From: Castor canadensis
Lineage: Eukaryota > Chordata > Mammalia > Rodentia > Castoridae
Reading direction: 5' to 3'
Length of the DNA: 64,000 nt
Assembly: GCF_047511655.1 (NCBI RefSeq)
Contig: NC_133387.1
Coordinates: 139,124,853-139,188,852 of the forward strand
The translations under genes were made by a program, and so were the position numbers. Each line of letters opens with the position of its first letter. The stretch's first letter is position 1. Shown here piece after piece: positions 10,197-23,900 of this stretch. The notes under the pieces are model-generated. The model had not been told where the DNA came from. It was given only the letters and a program-made list of their open reading frames with translations, and made no database searches.

Positions 10197-10335
10197 TCTT
10201 TTCTAGGCAGATGCTCTACTGCTTGAGCCACTCTGCCAGCCCAAAGTTTTACTTCTTTTGGGGCTTGAATTCAGGGCTTCACCCTTGCTAGAAATGCACT
10301 CTACCACTTGAGTCATGCCTTCAGATCTCCCCCTT
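10197..10335 (-). mobile_element. ID/tRNA-type SINE pair, antisense
   Basis: ctctactgcttgagccactctgccagcc and ttggggcttgaattcagggcttc...ctctaccacttgagtcatgcc are two reverse copies of the tRNA-derived SINE head. The B box-like ttcaagc region is retained. Confidence 0.7.
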
Positions 10336-10699
10336 TTCTGAAATTTAGTTTCTATGTACCTGAAAATCTCAATGTAATTTTTATCTTTTCCTTATACTTC
10401 TCAACTCACAAACTATTCTCTTTATCTGTATTTGTATTTCTTTTTGCACCTGCCTATCTTCCCTCCCCTTCCTGTTTTAGTATTTTGGGGAAAATACAGA
10501 GGATAATTTGCTAATCATAGAACATATATTGCTATGTAAATATTCAAGTCTTTTCCCTAAAGAATAACGACTTCATTGTTTTTGTAAAAATGATACATGC
10601 TTCATTCTATCTTTTTATCTAAAATAACCACTCCACTGTCTCCCTTGTATCACTTCTATGACTTACTTATGTTTTCTTTATTTTCAATAAATCTATCTT

Positions 10700-10990
10700 A
10701 AATGAATGAATGAGATAGGAGGATTGCTATTGGAGGCTAGCTCATGTCATAGCTAGCAAGATCATACCTCAGAAAGAAGCTGGGAGTCATAGTTTGAGCC
10801 TATGGGCCAGCTACTCAGGAGGTGGAGGTAGGAAGATCATGATCTGAGGCTGGCCTTGCCAAAAGCACAAGAACATATCTTAAAAACAAACTAAAGCAAA
10901 AATGGCTGGGGGTGTGGTTCAGTGGTAGAGGACACCCTAAATTCAAACCCCAGTACCACCAAAAAAAAAAGAAGAAAAAAAAAAAAAGCA
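10700..10990 (+). mobile_element. Composite B1-like + ID SINE
   Basis: A left B1-like part (ggaggattg...gctactcaggaggtggaggtagg...aaaacaaac) is fused to an ID-type part (ggctgggggtgtggttcagtggtagag...ttcaaaccccagtaccacc) with an A-rich tail at 10960-10987. Confidence 0.8.
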
Positions 10991-12439
10991 AAACAAAGGA
11001 TGAATCCATTTTGTAATTCTATCACCCTCAAAAGGTTTCCTCTTTTACTTACTGAGTAGATTTAAAAAAAAAAAAAAAAGAAACTATGAGCATAAATGAG
11101 ACTATGGATTCTGGAGTTGCCTAGATTAATGTAATTTGATTTACTTTCTAACTCTAGCATCTAACCCCAGCCAAATTTCCAGCTGTATTTTAGGGACCCA
11201 AATCTTTTTATCTCTTTGGATTATTCTTCTGAATTTTTGGTTTGTTTGGTTTAAGACCTTAAGCAATTTTTTTTATTAATCATTTAGAAGACTATTGTTG
11301 ATGATACTGTATTTAGGTTGTATTAGTGGAGGCAAAAAAGACAAATGATGTCAGCAGGAGACTCTGGAGGGTCCACTTCCCCTTTACTCTGGGTGCCTAT
11401 ACTTCAACATGCTTAGCTTTGACTTGAGCTAATTTTTCCATTATAGAACACCATGCCTTTTAGGGACATAGAGACTCTACCTTCTGTGCTCTTATTTTGT
11501 CAAAATTACTTTGTTCACCTGGAGTTGTGAGGTATTCACCTTGAAGTGACAGTGTAGGGAGAGATGCTTAAATCAAACTGGCCTGCAGCTTCTGCTCAAC
11601 CAGCCAGACTCCTCAAAGGTCCATGTGCAGTTGTAATTTTCTCTTTCCAAATTTCTAACAATCAGATTTAGAAATGCCAAGAGACCCTTGAAATTAAACA
11701 CACACAGAACAAAATCCTCAACTCCTTTAGCTATTCTAAAGAATGGCTACAAAGTATCATCAGGAACTGGCTAGGAATAGGTGTTCTTTCTGGGCATTGC
11801 CTACCAGTAGGAATTGTTTAAGTGTGTGGTCTAGTGGTCTGGGGTCCTAGAGGCTCAGGAACCACACTTAGTTGGGAGGGATATTTTGTAAGGTATGACC
11901 CAAGAGGAAAAGTTGAAGCTGTGGCCAGATCCAGGAGAGATGAACACATGTGTCAGGCACAGGAGGCAGTCAAGGACACACATTAGAGGACAAATAGAGA
12001 AATTCATAGAGGAAATGGGAACTAAGGTAAGTATGGACCAGATAGTTTGGATACCAAGTTGCGAGAGGGAGAATGTATTAGGAGCATTCCTTTTGGGGGT
12101 GTCTGTAACTATGCTCTGGGATGGGGTGGCCTGGCCGCCTAGCTGCACTGTGCTGAACCAGACATAAATTTTGTTGCCTGGATTATCAACATTGCCTGTG
12201 ACCATGTGCTGACAGAGTGCTGGCCAACTGCCGACTAATTTGTTTGAATCCTGTGACCTCCAAAGTCCTGAGTGCTAACCAGGGCCTTTGATTAAGCACA
12301 GGGCATTGGCACAGAATGCCCTTTCAGAGGACACCCAGAGTCCATGGTAGAAAACAAAACAAAGCATCCCACCCCTAGGCCCCAAACTACCAACAAAGCT
12401 TCTTGCTATTTTCTTATGGTTTACACATCACACTCTTCA
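10991..12439 (+). other. Intronic DNA, nothing recognised
   Basis: Contains an A run near 11064-11079 and short open readings on both strands around 11855-12205 that overlap each other and match nothing I know. No exon signals supported. Confidence 0.5.
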
Positions 12440-12592
12440 CATATATCATCTGATTTAAATCTCACAACAACTGTGGTGCACATGGTCATCCTCATTTCAC
12501 AGATGAGGAACGTGATGATGGAGTTATGTGTGTTGCCAAGACAACAGAAGTAATACAAGCCCAAATCCTAGTCTTCTGACTTAATCCCATTC
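12440..12592 (-). mobile_element. MIR, antisense (probable)
   Basis: tctcacaacaactgtggtgcac...catcctcatttcacagatgaggaacgtgatg...caagcccaaatcctagtcttctgac reads as a reverse MIR core. Confidence 0.6.
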
Positions 12593-12599
12593 TCTTTCT

Positions 12600-13235
12600 T
12601 TTGTTCTTTTTTTCTGAGAATTTATTTATTTTCATTTTATTTTTCTGTACATTTTAATGGATTTCATCATGACATTTTCATACACGTATATAATGTACTT
12701 TGATCATATTCAGCCCCTATTACCATCTCTTGTCCCCCTCTCCCATTCTTCCTGTTTCCCTTCCTTCTCCCAATAGGCCTTCTTATACTCTCAGCCCTAA
12801 ATCTGGATTCCACGTATGAGAGAAAATGTGCAATATTTGTCTTTCTGACAATTATCATGCTTAACATGATGATTTCCAGTTCCATCCATTTTCCCGCAAA
12901 TGACCTGTTTTCATTATTATTTATGGGTGAATAGTATTCTATCGTGTGTGTGTGTGTATATACACACATATTTGTACCTCATCTTCTTTATCTATTCATC
13001 TGTTGATGGGCACCTAGGCTGATTCTATAACTTGTTTATTGTGAATCGTGCTGTAATAAATATAGGTATGCAGGTGCCTCTCCTGTGTGTTCACTTAGAT
13101 TCCTTTGGATGTATGCCCAAGAGTGGTATAGCAGGATCATGTGGTAGCTCTATTTTTAGATTTTTGTGAGGAACTTCCATACTGGTTTCCATAGTGGCTG
13201 GACTAATTTACAATCCCACCTATCAATAGCAAATG
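12600..13235 (-). mobile_element. Old 5'-truncated L1 (ORF2 3' end and 3' UTR)
   Basis: The region parallels the ORF2 C-terminal segment of the young L1 on the same strand (shared blocks such as ggtgcctct, ttggatgtatgcccaagagtggtat, atagtggctg...caatcccacc). It carries many substitutions and a T/A-rich 3' UTR of different type. The edges are approximate. It holds a palindromic TG/CA run at 12951-12968. Confidence 0.8.
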
Positions 13236-14181
13236 CCATCATTACATTCTTATGTCAGGCTGGCCATATGTGCATGAGCTGTTGTTGGTATAGAAAAGCC
13301 ATGAGAAATGCTATGGGATTTTCACAGCTGATGAAAATGCAGTTCTCTTAGGGTGTCTCAGTTAAGTCTAAGAGAAGCAGTTTGTTTTATAATGGTAATG
13401 CAGAAACATGCTTTACAGTATAAAAAGGTCAGTTCAGTAATTTAAATTCCCAATTAACTGTTCTCAGATATTAAGGAAATTGATTTAAAAATAGCTAGTA
13501 AGATATTAGACTTTAAACTCTATGATCTCAATAGGTTCAGTTGTTCTTATAGTATTTTGGAAGAAAAGCTTACCATAAAAAGCTAAAAGAAATTACAAAG
13601 GAAAGTCTAGACCCTCCTGGAGGTTATAGATGTTGGTTGAGCATAAATCCTTAAAATTTGTTTGATGAACTTCTAGTGATAAGACCAAACAACAGGGTCC
13701 TTTAGTTTTGTGTATTTTCATTTTTACAAGATGAAGTAAATAAATAGAATGTTATGAAACAAAGTATGAAAGGATAAATCAAATATTAACTATTTTGTTA
13801 AACACAAAAGATATTATACTTTAAGTTGTTTTGGAAGTCATTTAGGGAAAATTTGCTTTCATTTAGTCTTTATTCTTTTCCTCTCTGCCTGGTATTTTTT
13901 TTTTTCTTTAGCTTTTAATGACTTCTTAGCTCTCTGGCCATGGAGGACAGGTTCATGACAGGAGTAAACATTCCTACTTTATTTTCCGGGAGAAAAAATG
14001 AGCTGAGCAGGTATGTCAGGTAACTTAGGAGTGGAAATGGTGCTTCCTTCTTGTTTTCCTTTCCAGGTGTATTTGATCCATCCTTCCTCTTGGTTTCCCT
14101 TCTCTCTTCAAGAATTTAAGGAACTAAAGATGAATGCTGAATCAAACATATCTGATTAAGTATGATTTTAAAAAGAAGTAG
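13236..14181 (+). other. Intronic AT-rich DNA, nothing recognised
   Basis: No repeat, gene or RNA signature seen. Confidence 0.5.
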
Positions 14182-14221
14182 TCTCTGTCTCTCTCTCTGT
14201 CTCTCTCTCTCTCTCTCTCTC
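14182..14221 (+). repeat. (TC)n microsatellite
   Basis: Runs of tctctctc with ctg interruptions, abutting an antisense SINE. Confidence 0.9.
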
Positions 14222-14462
14222 AGGAGTACTGGGGCTTGAACTCAGGGCCTTGTGCTTGCTAGGCACCCCTAGCCCTTTTTTTGCTTTTTACATTTTGCAT
14301 GGCCTCCTGTGTAACTGGGACCAAAGGCAAGTACCACCACTCCTGTTGACATAAGGTCTAGCTAACTTTTTGCACAGGCTGGCCTTGAATTGTGCTTCTC
14401 TTATTTCCACCTCCCAAGTTGCTGACTTTACAGACATGAACCACGGTGCCTGGCTCAAGATG
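14215..14462 (-). mobile_element. Composite SINE, antisense
   Basis: Reverse ID part (tactggggcttgaactcagggccttgtgcttgctagg) followed by reverse B1-like part (caggctggccttgaattgtg...cacctcccaagttgctgac...acatgaaccacggtgcctggc). A (TC)n tract abuts it at 14182-14221. Confidence 0.8.
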
Positions 14463-17400
14463 TAGCATCTTAATACTTTCAATTTCTGCAGGTAGAGCCT
14501 AGGACTGGTGTGTTGGAATCATACCAGTGTTGTATGTTGTGTATTGTTTAGGACTTAAGACATTGGTGGGTAGGCCAACACTGTAGTCTGCCTTTTATCC
14601 CAGTAGGCTAAGGGTGGCCATGGCTCTGGTTCCTGAAACCAGCAGATAAGTCACAACATGCAGGAGCTGACGTGGCACCAGGTACCCTACACAGACCTTT
14701 GAAGCATAAAAAGTACCTCTTATTATTCTTTGTATATTTATTTTTCTGCCTGCTCCCCATGTATGTGTTTAATTTCCTGACACTGCCATCTGTTTTCTTC
14801 AACCCACCTGCCTTTGTGGCTCCAGCATCACTGGCCTCCTTGGGCTCCTCAGCTGTGACCACTGCCATCTGACTCTGTTGCCTCTTCGGCTCTGACCTGA
14901 GGTTCCTGTCCCTCCTCAGTCCCAAATACTTTTTGCTTCTAGCCTTGCTGGTCCTGCTCTTCCTGGTTGCCTTATGGAAGGAAAAATTATAATCTCTAAA
15001 CTTGTAAGTATGTGTCTTTAAGTCAAAGGAAATATATCCAGTATTCCCTTTGGTTGACATGACCTTAGCTGTATCTCTGCCTTCCGTTTCCTACCCACTT
15101 TGCCATTTGTTTCCACGTAAGTAATTGTGACTGGATCTAGTGACGTTTAGCAGGTTGTTCCAAATGGCAATAGTAAGACAAGAAAAATAACAGTCCATTG
15201 TATCAATACTGGTATTAACAGTTTTAACCATATGGAGGTTATAGATGAAAGTTTAACAGGCCACCACTCTACATTCAGGGGAGAAACATTGGATAGGATT
15301 TTAAAAATTTTGAGGAAAATGGCTCCTTATACTGTCTTTAGAAAGGCTTGGAGTAGAGAGACCACAAAGATTGACTTTTATTCTGTCATCAGTGGATGGA
15401 ACAGCAAAAAATGACCAGAGACTACCTACACAAGAAAGGCATATAATATATAATATGATAGAGAAATTATAAAATATTCTAGGAAGAAATGTAAAATTCT
15501 ACATAATTAATGCAAGAAATAGATATATGCTTCATATCTGTATTTCAGCTTTAGAAGGGAAAGGCAACAGTGAGGATGAAGATGAAGGGGGCAAAATATA
15601 GGAGAAGAATGTCTGATAGTAGGAGAGAGGCTGATATGTGTACACAGAAAAGCACTTAGACACAAATTTAGAGAAACCACAAACAAACTCATGCCTGCAT
15701 GCACTCATTTCCCCCATTGTCCCCTTGGAGAGCTCATACAGTCACACCGCAAAAATGGCAGTGTCCTCTCTTACCTTTTCATGGTGTTGCCAGTTGTACT
15801 GTGTGAGCGTTGAGAACTGGGACACCTCATTAGATGCTTGTGAGTGCAAAACATTTTTATTTTCCCGTTACCTCACCACATTTGGCAAGTTCCAGTACAG
15901 TGCAAGTGTATTGTCTTTAAGTTTGCCTTCTATCACTGACTACACCCTCAGGTTGCTGTATTGTCTTTCAATACTTGCCATGAGGAAATTCAGAGAGCCA
16001 CATTTAGCACATGGGTCAGTGCTCCCTTCCAGTCACCTCTGTCCAGTGCCCAGGGCACTCTTCCTGGTCTGTTCCAGTGCATATCTTTCAAAGGAAAACT
16101 CGGGGTAGCAGCCTATGTATGGGTTTTTGTTTTGTTTTCATGGCAGATAACATAGTTTCACATTTGCTTAAAGTGCTCCTGTGTTCTGTCTGTTTGGGTC
16201 ACATTGGGTACAAATGAGTAAGTAAATAGAAGTAGATCTTTACTCCTGACTGAACACATATCCCATTGAGGGCCAATTACTTCAGCACTGTGCTAGGTAC
16301 TATGCAGTAAGGTCAACATCATCCTTGCCCTCATTTAATTTAGCATTTGGTGGGAAGACGACAATAAAGTAATTACTAAAGTGTCCTGATGGAAATATAC
16401 TAACCATTTGTCAGATAAGCACTGTTTTTCCCTTTGCTTCTCTTTCATCCCTTTTTATTCTTTTGCATTTTTTGCCTGTAATTCAATTAATAGAAAAAAG
16501 CTAAGACAGGAACTCATTCCCTTTTATGTCAAAATACCAGGACAGGCTAGCTGTAGGCAAGTGTGACATTGTTCCCACAGTCTTTCACTGGGCTCTGCAT
16601 TGACCAAGTCTCCTTCCCAACTCCCAAGGCTCCTGTTCAAATGACTTGAGATCATTGTCTTTTTTCATGTTTCCAAGAACAACGTTGTAGGAAAGTTCTG
16701 GGAAGTTAGCAGGGAGGTACCTCTCCCAAGAAAGAGAAAGAAACAAAAATGGGGCCCATTGGAGAAGCAGCTTCAGTTTCTTCCCTTGTTGGTGACATGG
16801 GAGCAGAAGGACATTTATTGAGAACTTGCCATATTTAAAACATTCTATGAGGCTCTAAGGTGAAGAGGGAGCAGTCCCTACCTTCCTAATGCAGTGTGTG
16901 ATGACTATAATTAGAAAGGAAACCATGTATTAAAGAGCTGTCCCAAGCTGGGAGGATGGATGCCTCTGACTCCTGTTCTTGGAGAGCTTCATGAAAGACG
17001 TGGTATCCAGGGTGATTGCGAATCGCAGAATCAGTCCATGTGGGACACTGATGCTGGGCTTCCTGTCTGGGACTCTGTGCTGGTGGTGGACAGGCAGATG
17101 GGGCAGGATATTTCAAGTAGAGTCAGGGGCAGTAGTGGCACAACCATGCCATAAGAGGTAGGAAAGAGCTGAGTACATTCAGGGGCCTTAATGTGCTGAC
17201 AATGGAAAATTTTGCTAGAGACTCATGCAACTTAATACTTAGGAATGCCACAATCAAGATGGCGATTTGGGAAGTTTGTTATGGCAGCCATGTGTAGGCT
17301 GATTAGGGGTGAGAGGGAGATCAGCTGGAAGGTGATGCAGTGGTTCAGACATAGGATACAAATCCAAACTAAGGAGGTAGTCACAGAATGGAAAGAAGGG

Positions 17401-18547
17401 GGCGATAGGCTCTGTCTCATCGTGTGAATGACTGTGGAGTTACTCACAGGTGTTTAGTATTGCCAGTGTAGATTGCAGGTGAGGGTGACTATAGTCAAAG
17501 TTGAAGGAGTCAGATTTATGATGAAGCAGGCAGTGCTAGCTCTTGCTTCTTTGGAAATCTGAGAAAGGGAAACTATAAACATGTGGGTGCTGTTCTCTCC
17601 GCAGACAAAATGGCGTAATGCTGAGGACTTTAAAATATTCACAAATGCCTCTTGGAATGCAGTTTTCCATGGATTAATGTGGTTTGTGTTCAGTGCGCAT
17701 ATATTTTTTTCATTGGTGGTTTTGCTTTTAAAAGCAGGTAGTTAAAGATTTTCCCCTTTAAATGTAAAATGCTAATTTAATTTAATTTTTGCAGCATGGG
17801 AATGGAGTACTAATGTGGCTGAAAACAGCAATTTAGTCTTTGTGGGTTTGACCATTTCAGAAACTTCACATTTATGAAAAATATTATTACTAGGAAAATA
17901 AATTTGAAACCACAGTCCAACTTCAATAAGGATTATATAGTGTTTTTCCATTATAATGCTTAAACACTCCAAAGAGTCGAGGCCTCAGAACAGGGACTTA
18001 TTATAACTGCTGCATAGGAAAACAGAGAACCCAGAGTGGATTCTGAAGTGGTTTCCCATCTACTTCTGAATTGCTGTTCTTGGAAACCAGCTCTTGGTTT
18101 AGGCCAGTGGCTCTTTCTGTTTTGCAGAGAAATTGGCCAGTAGCATGCAGCTAGGTGATTGTGCAAGGCAGCTCATGCTGCAATGTTTTAGGCTCTCCCT
18201 CAAGCACTGGGAAAGTATTTGGGGGGAGGAGAGCCTCAGAAGGATTAATGATACTCTCGGATGATAAAGATTTCTAATTCTCTCAGGCAAGCAAATTTAC
18301 TTTGCCTTGATTAACTATTCTGAGGTGAAGTCTGGTTTCCAAAATATTTGTCACCTTTTAGCTCATTAGCTGAATAATCAGTATTCTGAATTCTCTTGAA
18401 TTCATAAACCATTATGTAGTTTGGTAATATGAGGCTACATGGAGGAAGTCACTGCACTGAGAGGCCAGCCTTACTCTCCCTTGCACACATTGGATCAACA
18501 ACCAGGACTGCAGTCAGTTCCCAAACTACCCTTTAGGAAGGGCACGC
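14463..18547 (+). other. Intronic DNA, mostly unrecognised
   Basis: Apart from the L2 fossil at 16280-16400 and a 150-residue minus-strand open reading at 14608-15060 (Lys/Arg-rich start, no known match), I see no features. Local open readings are short and lack splice contexts. Confidence 0.5.
16280..16400 (-). mobile_element. L2 fossil (probable)
   Basis: cactgtgctaggtactatgcagtaaggtc...tccttgccctcatttaatttagcatttggtggg follows the reverse L2 consensus. Confidence 0.45.
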
Positions 18548-18740
18548 ATGGGCTGGCAGAGTGGCCCAAGGGGTAGAGTGGCTGCCTAGCTAGCATGAGG
18601 CCCTGAGTTTAAAAAAAAAAAAAAAAAAAAGAAGAGGTGGGGGGCACACATAGGGCTGAGGTTTTGCTCAGTGGTAGACTACTTCCTAGCATGTTCAATC
18701 CCCAGCACTGGAAATGAAATGAAATGAAGTAAAAAAATAA
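18548..18740 (+). mobile_element. Two ID-type SINEs in tandem
   Basis: First: gggctggcagagtggcccaagg...gcatgaggccctgagttt then an A run (18612-18630). Second: gggctgaggttttgctcagtggtag...ttcaatccccagcactgg then an A-rich (gaaat)n tail. Confidence 0.75.
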
Positions 18741-20589
18741 AATGGCAAACACAGACCAAGGTGTATTCACAAGAAAAGCGGGTGGAATTCTTGAAATCCA
18801 GTCCTACAAGGGAAACTGGGTGGTGGGTCTTGGAGACGGGATTCAAAAGCTAGTCAAAGCATTTCACTGCTGCAGGAGACAGAGGGCAGGTGCTCCTGGC
18901 TGGGCCTCTGAGCCTTTTCTCAGCTCTGAGAAATCTTTGCTGTGTATGTTGGCAAGAGGGAGGGTCTTGCCTCTGGTGGTGGAAGGTGAGGGGTCAGATT
19001 TGCCTCTTTGGATGTGAGCAAGGGTTCCAGGCTCCTCTGCCATCCTAGGTCAAGGTTATGTGTGAGTTTTTGAGTCTGGAAGGCACAAGTCAGCTAATAA
19101 ATTATCTGGAGTCCAATGTCATATCCAGACTGCTCTTGTGGAATGTTGGCAGCTTTCCTCACTATTGCTTTCCTTGACTTCTGACCGCCTCCCCCCCTGG
19201 TTTTCTCACACTCTAATAGGGAATATGCAATAAATCCTAATAGATTTTGTGAAATCCCTAACGTCTTCCAAATAAGTTCCTTTTTTAGTTAGTTGGTGTA
19301 GCTTTCTTGCTTACAGACAAGAATCTTGACTGATATAATTGCTACAACCTGTGATGCTTTCTTAAGCTGAAATCTTCATCTGGATCCAACCATAGATTTA
19401 TGGAGTTTGTGTGTATGTTGGTCTTCATGAAACATTTTGAGTATTTGTGTACTCACATGGAGGAGAGGGGTCATTGCTTTAAGGCCAAGAACCACTTGCA
19501 GAAAGCATGCAATTTAAATGCCTTAGCAAGGCAGCTTACCGCTGCCTCCCACTTCAGTTTTCTCTTTCATTGTTCCTTCTGTTTCTTCATCTCATTTCAC
19601 ACACATCAGTCAAATCAAAGTCATGTGTGTTCTCTAAAACATCATGTTTTTTAAATCTCCATGTTTTTGCCTGTGACGTTTTTTCTGCCTTAGGTTCTCA
19701 ATCCTTTTCTTAGTCCTTTGGTTTGCTGAAGAGCTACTCAGATTTTTACACTGCACTGTTTTTACTGCCCCCATGAAGGTTATGGTCACTGTGCTGCATT
19801 CTCTTGCTGCCTGAGTTCAACACTTTTTAGTAGCCCATGCCAGCTAAGTAGATGGTCTGAGTGCCTCTTTGTGGAGTTGCGGCATTTCCCAAAGTCACTA
19901 GAGGCAGCTGTCCATCCAGGCACATCTTTGTGGAGAAGTTAACCCCTCCTGGAGGCAACACTCAAAAACTGGTCAACACTCAAAAAATAGGCTAGTGCCT
20001 ATTTTTCCATCCTTTGTGGGACAATTTTAAGGTACATTCTACATGGTTAAGACAGACCTCTGAGTAACTGGGCCTAGATTGTCCATGTTAGGAGCCTGCT
20101 CATCAAACCCCTTTATTGACTTTTCTTCTTTTCACCCTGCTTCCTGGAGTCCTGCCACCTGCACCCAGCTTTTTTGTCCCAGGCTCTGCTTTTAGGTTAA
20201 CATAGATCAGGATGCCCTCATAGCTTTGAGCCTCCACTTCAGGTGTAAGGAGCTACCTTAGTGTGTATTGCCCTTGGTCTTTTCTGATGATTTATCTCCA
20301 GTAGTCATATTACTTGCTGAGAGTGAAGAATATATCTTCTTTGTTATTGTTGGTTCCTTATTTTAGAGCTGGCACACAGTGGATCCTCAACAGTGTGTAT
20401 GTAAGACATGAGAGCTGGCTTCAGATATCTGAAGGCTACCTTGTGTTTCTGTATGTCTGGGGAACACAATTAAGACCAAAGAGTAGAAACTCCATGAAGA
20501 CAGAGTATAATGCAATACAGAGCTAGCAATGTTCCCATGGAGGGGGGCACATTTGCTTGTAAGAGTTATAGTGACTCATTATGGCATTT
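18741..20589 (+). other. Intronic DNA, nothing recognised
   Basis: A short local repetition (caacactcaaaaa twice near 19957-19988) is the only structure noticed. Confidence 0.5.
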
Positions 20590-20900
20590 CCCAGAGGGAA
20601 GGAGGTTTGCCCAGGTCCTATTGTAGCTGCTAGAGATACAATGGTAATGAAATCAGAAAAGGCCTCTGCTGTCCTGGAGCTGATCTTCTTTTTGTATGAA
20701 GTTGTATAAACCATACACAAATGGGCACACAAGAAAATATTGGATGGTGTTAAGTGTTGGGGAAATAAAATAGAATGGAGAAAACGTGTGTCTGTGGGGA
20801 GGAATGCTCCCAATTGGAGTGGAGGGAAGGTCTCCTTGAAGCCATGACATCTGAGAGTTGAAGGAGAAAGAGCATGTCAGGTCAATAAATCAGCTACTGT
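20590..20900 (-). mobile_element. L2 fossil (probable)
   Basis: gctgctagagatacaatggtaatgaaatcag...cctctgctgtcctggagctg...ggtctccttgaagccatgacatctgagagttgaag follows the reverse L2 consensus. Confidence 0.5.
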
Positions 20901-23900
20901 GCTGGACCTATGGCAGGAGCCCTTGTGGGGTGCACTGCAAGGCCAGTGTGGCTAGGGAAAGGGTAGGCGATGGGGGATGGAGTCAGAAAGAAAGAAAAGT
21001 TTAGAGCTAGCAAATAGAATTTATTATGTCAAAGTTATTCAACAACAAAATGAAATATTTATTTTGCAGTTCAAATGTGGATGACCACAGACATGTAGAT
21101 TTTAGAATCAGTGCCATGATTGTAGGATTCAATTCAGTAATTATGCAAGATTCAAAACAAAAATACTGTTCCAAAATCTAGGTGGTATGCCCTGCTTTAG
21201 AGCCTCAGACTTCCTGTGAATAAGACAGCCCACTGGTTCTATTACAGGAAAACAGCATCAGTGTTGTATTCTTAAGCTGAGTTTGCCTTGGAAGTAATCA
21301 TGCACACTGCATGCAGAAACACAGTAAGAAGGAGCTCCCTCATCCCTTAATGTAATAATTGCTCTCCAGGATTACAAGAGCTTATAGACAGATGGAACAT
21401 CTGCTTATAAAGTTAACTGGACAGGGAAGAAAGCTGATGTGGACACAGTTTCAGGTTTTCCTGGATTGTTGGTGTCTGTACAAGAGGCCTGATGAGTTGC
21501 CGGCATGGAATGAGCCAAAGCCCCAAATGCACAGAGCATTTGCAATTTCCAGCCAACACAGAGCTGCTTTCCCTCCCAAAGGGTGGTCTCCAAGTTGTGT
21601 AGCCTCTGGCAAGATCTTTAGATTGCAATTGAAAACAGATGCCCTCTCTGCCCTTTCTCTTGTTTGCGTTACTACCGTTCAGGGGTGCGAGCCGCAGTCA
21701 TCGCTCATGCACCGTGGAGTGCCAGCAAGAGCCTTCATTAGACATCCCCACTCCGAAGGCTTGCCACACCTCTTCCTCTGTGGGGAGAAAATGGACACAA
21801 GTTGCTGCCAGGATTGTGAGGCTCCAGTAATCTCTCTCAGCACATTCTGAGTGCTTCTTGTCCCAAGCGAAGCACTAAGGTTTAAGAGAAAACATATCTC
21901 TGCACAGTTTCTTTTTTTTTTATTTTATTGTTTTATTATTCATATGTGCATACAAGGCTTGGGTCATTTCTCCCCTCTGCCCCCACCCCCTCCCTCACCA
22001 CCCACTCCACCCCCTCCCTCTCCTCCCCACCCCCTCAATACCCGGCACAGTTTCTAACACAGAACATTTAATCCTAAAGGCAAATATTTAATCTGAAAGG
22101 AATATGTAATCCTAAAGGAAAATCAAAGCATAATATCCCTAACACAACTATATTGACTTTTATTATGGGATATGGCCCTGAAATGTGCATGCATATGACA
22201 TGAGACTCCAGAATATTAAAAAGTCACTGTAAATTCTTGATTAAAAGAGACTTATTAGATATAACATCTGAATATAATGTGGGGACTCTGGAGTTTAGTG
22301 TAAGCCAACTGAAATTTAAATTTGGAACAGCTGGGAAAATTTAAATATGACTGCTCTGAGACAGCATTCGGGAATCAGTGGGAGTTGTGTGAGGTGTGAC
22401 AGCAATGCAATGTTTAAGAGAGTGTCTTATTTTACAGAGGGTCACACTTAACAGATGTAAGGGGGAAATATATAAGTCACCTATAACTTATTTGAAAATA
22501 GTAATTAAAAATTGTTCACATAGGTGATGGACATATGGACCTGACTACGGTATTTTCTCCACTGTCATGTCTTTTATTATTCAAAGTAAAAGAAGTCTTT
22601 GCACATTGGAACTTGTGCAGTGATTTGCTGACCCAAAAGCACTGTTTTATGGTCATAGAGAATGTTGCTTTATTGTGCCTTTTGGGCTGTAGCTATAAAT
22701 GTAGTGGACCTGCAAACTAGGTGATTTCTTTATCCAGGGGACGTTATAGTCAAAAGGAAACAGTACTCACCTCTCCCTCCAGTGCTCCGATTCTGTAACT
22801 TGGTCTGAGATGGTGTGGGAAGGTAAAGGAGTTAGAAAGTAAAACTGAAACATATGGAATCCTAAAGCTGGTATTATAAATATTTTGTTTCAACCTCAAG
22901 TTTTAAAAAAGAATAATCTTAAACTACAGTTACTAGAGTCAGTTTCTTTCCTTTCAAAATGTCTCTTCTACCACCTGGATTATGTTAACGGGTATGAAGT
23001 GACTGGCACCGTCTCAGGCACTTGCACGTCAGTCAGTCATCTCTTTTTTCTTTCTTGTTGGGAGATTGTGAGGAGTTGTTACCACAAACTCCTGTGCTAT
23101 TTCTTCATACAGTGCATTTTGGGTGTTGGTAAGACTTTTCCCTTGGGATGTTTTGACACCCAGACGCTAAAATAAATCATAGCCCCATTTCAGTGGAAGT
23201 GATTGATGGAAACAGCACATTCACATTGAAGTGTGGTCTGGCTGCAGTGGAACAAAACATGTTGTTCATGTTTTTCCCCACCTATATTTCTATATTTAAC
23301 TTGTTACCCTCCCCCTCCCCGACTTATTTTTCACCCATAGTTGGTGCCAGGAGTTGTAGATTTAATTACAAAAGGAATCCTTATTGTCCTTTTTCCTCAG
23401 CCTCAACACTTGGTTAAGCTTTAAAGAGTGGAACCTCATTTGTTTCTTTTTTTTTAAACAACACTGCCTGGATGGAGGTATTGTGATTTTGGATTGGGGT
23501 TAAAAACAAAGTGCTTATTGTTATCATCACCAATGGTAAACACCCATTGATTTCCTGAATGTAAGGCAGTGTCGGATGTGAGGCGAGAATTGTTTTTTTT
23601 TTGGGGGGGAGGTACATGGAACTAGCAGACCTGATGTCTTTCTCCAGCAGCTTGCAAGCTCTTTGCAGAGATATGGAAAACAATTACTATGGAAAATGTA
23701 CAATAAGTACCAAATGATAAGCCAAGGACTACAAGCATGGTACAAGTTCAGAGTCAAGAAATTGTTTCCAGCTGAGGTCCTCATGGCTTCATGGATGACA
23801 TAAAATGTAATCAGAACCTTCAGAAAGAGCAAAATTTTGACACGGAAAGGGCAAGAAGCTATTTCCATGAGAAACTACTGAGTATATCCAGAAGCAAGGA

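Noticed and set aside
12951..12968. Perfect 18-bp palindrome TGTGTGTATATACACACA
   Set aside because: A TG/CA slippage product inside an old L1 fragment; not a regulatory site I can support.
21359..21850. 163-residue plus-strand open reading
   Set aside because: No recognisable family, no splice or promoter context, with overlapping open frames on the other strand; treated as chance.
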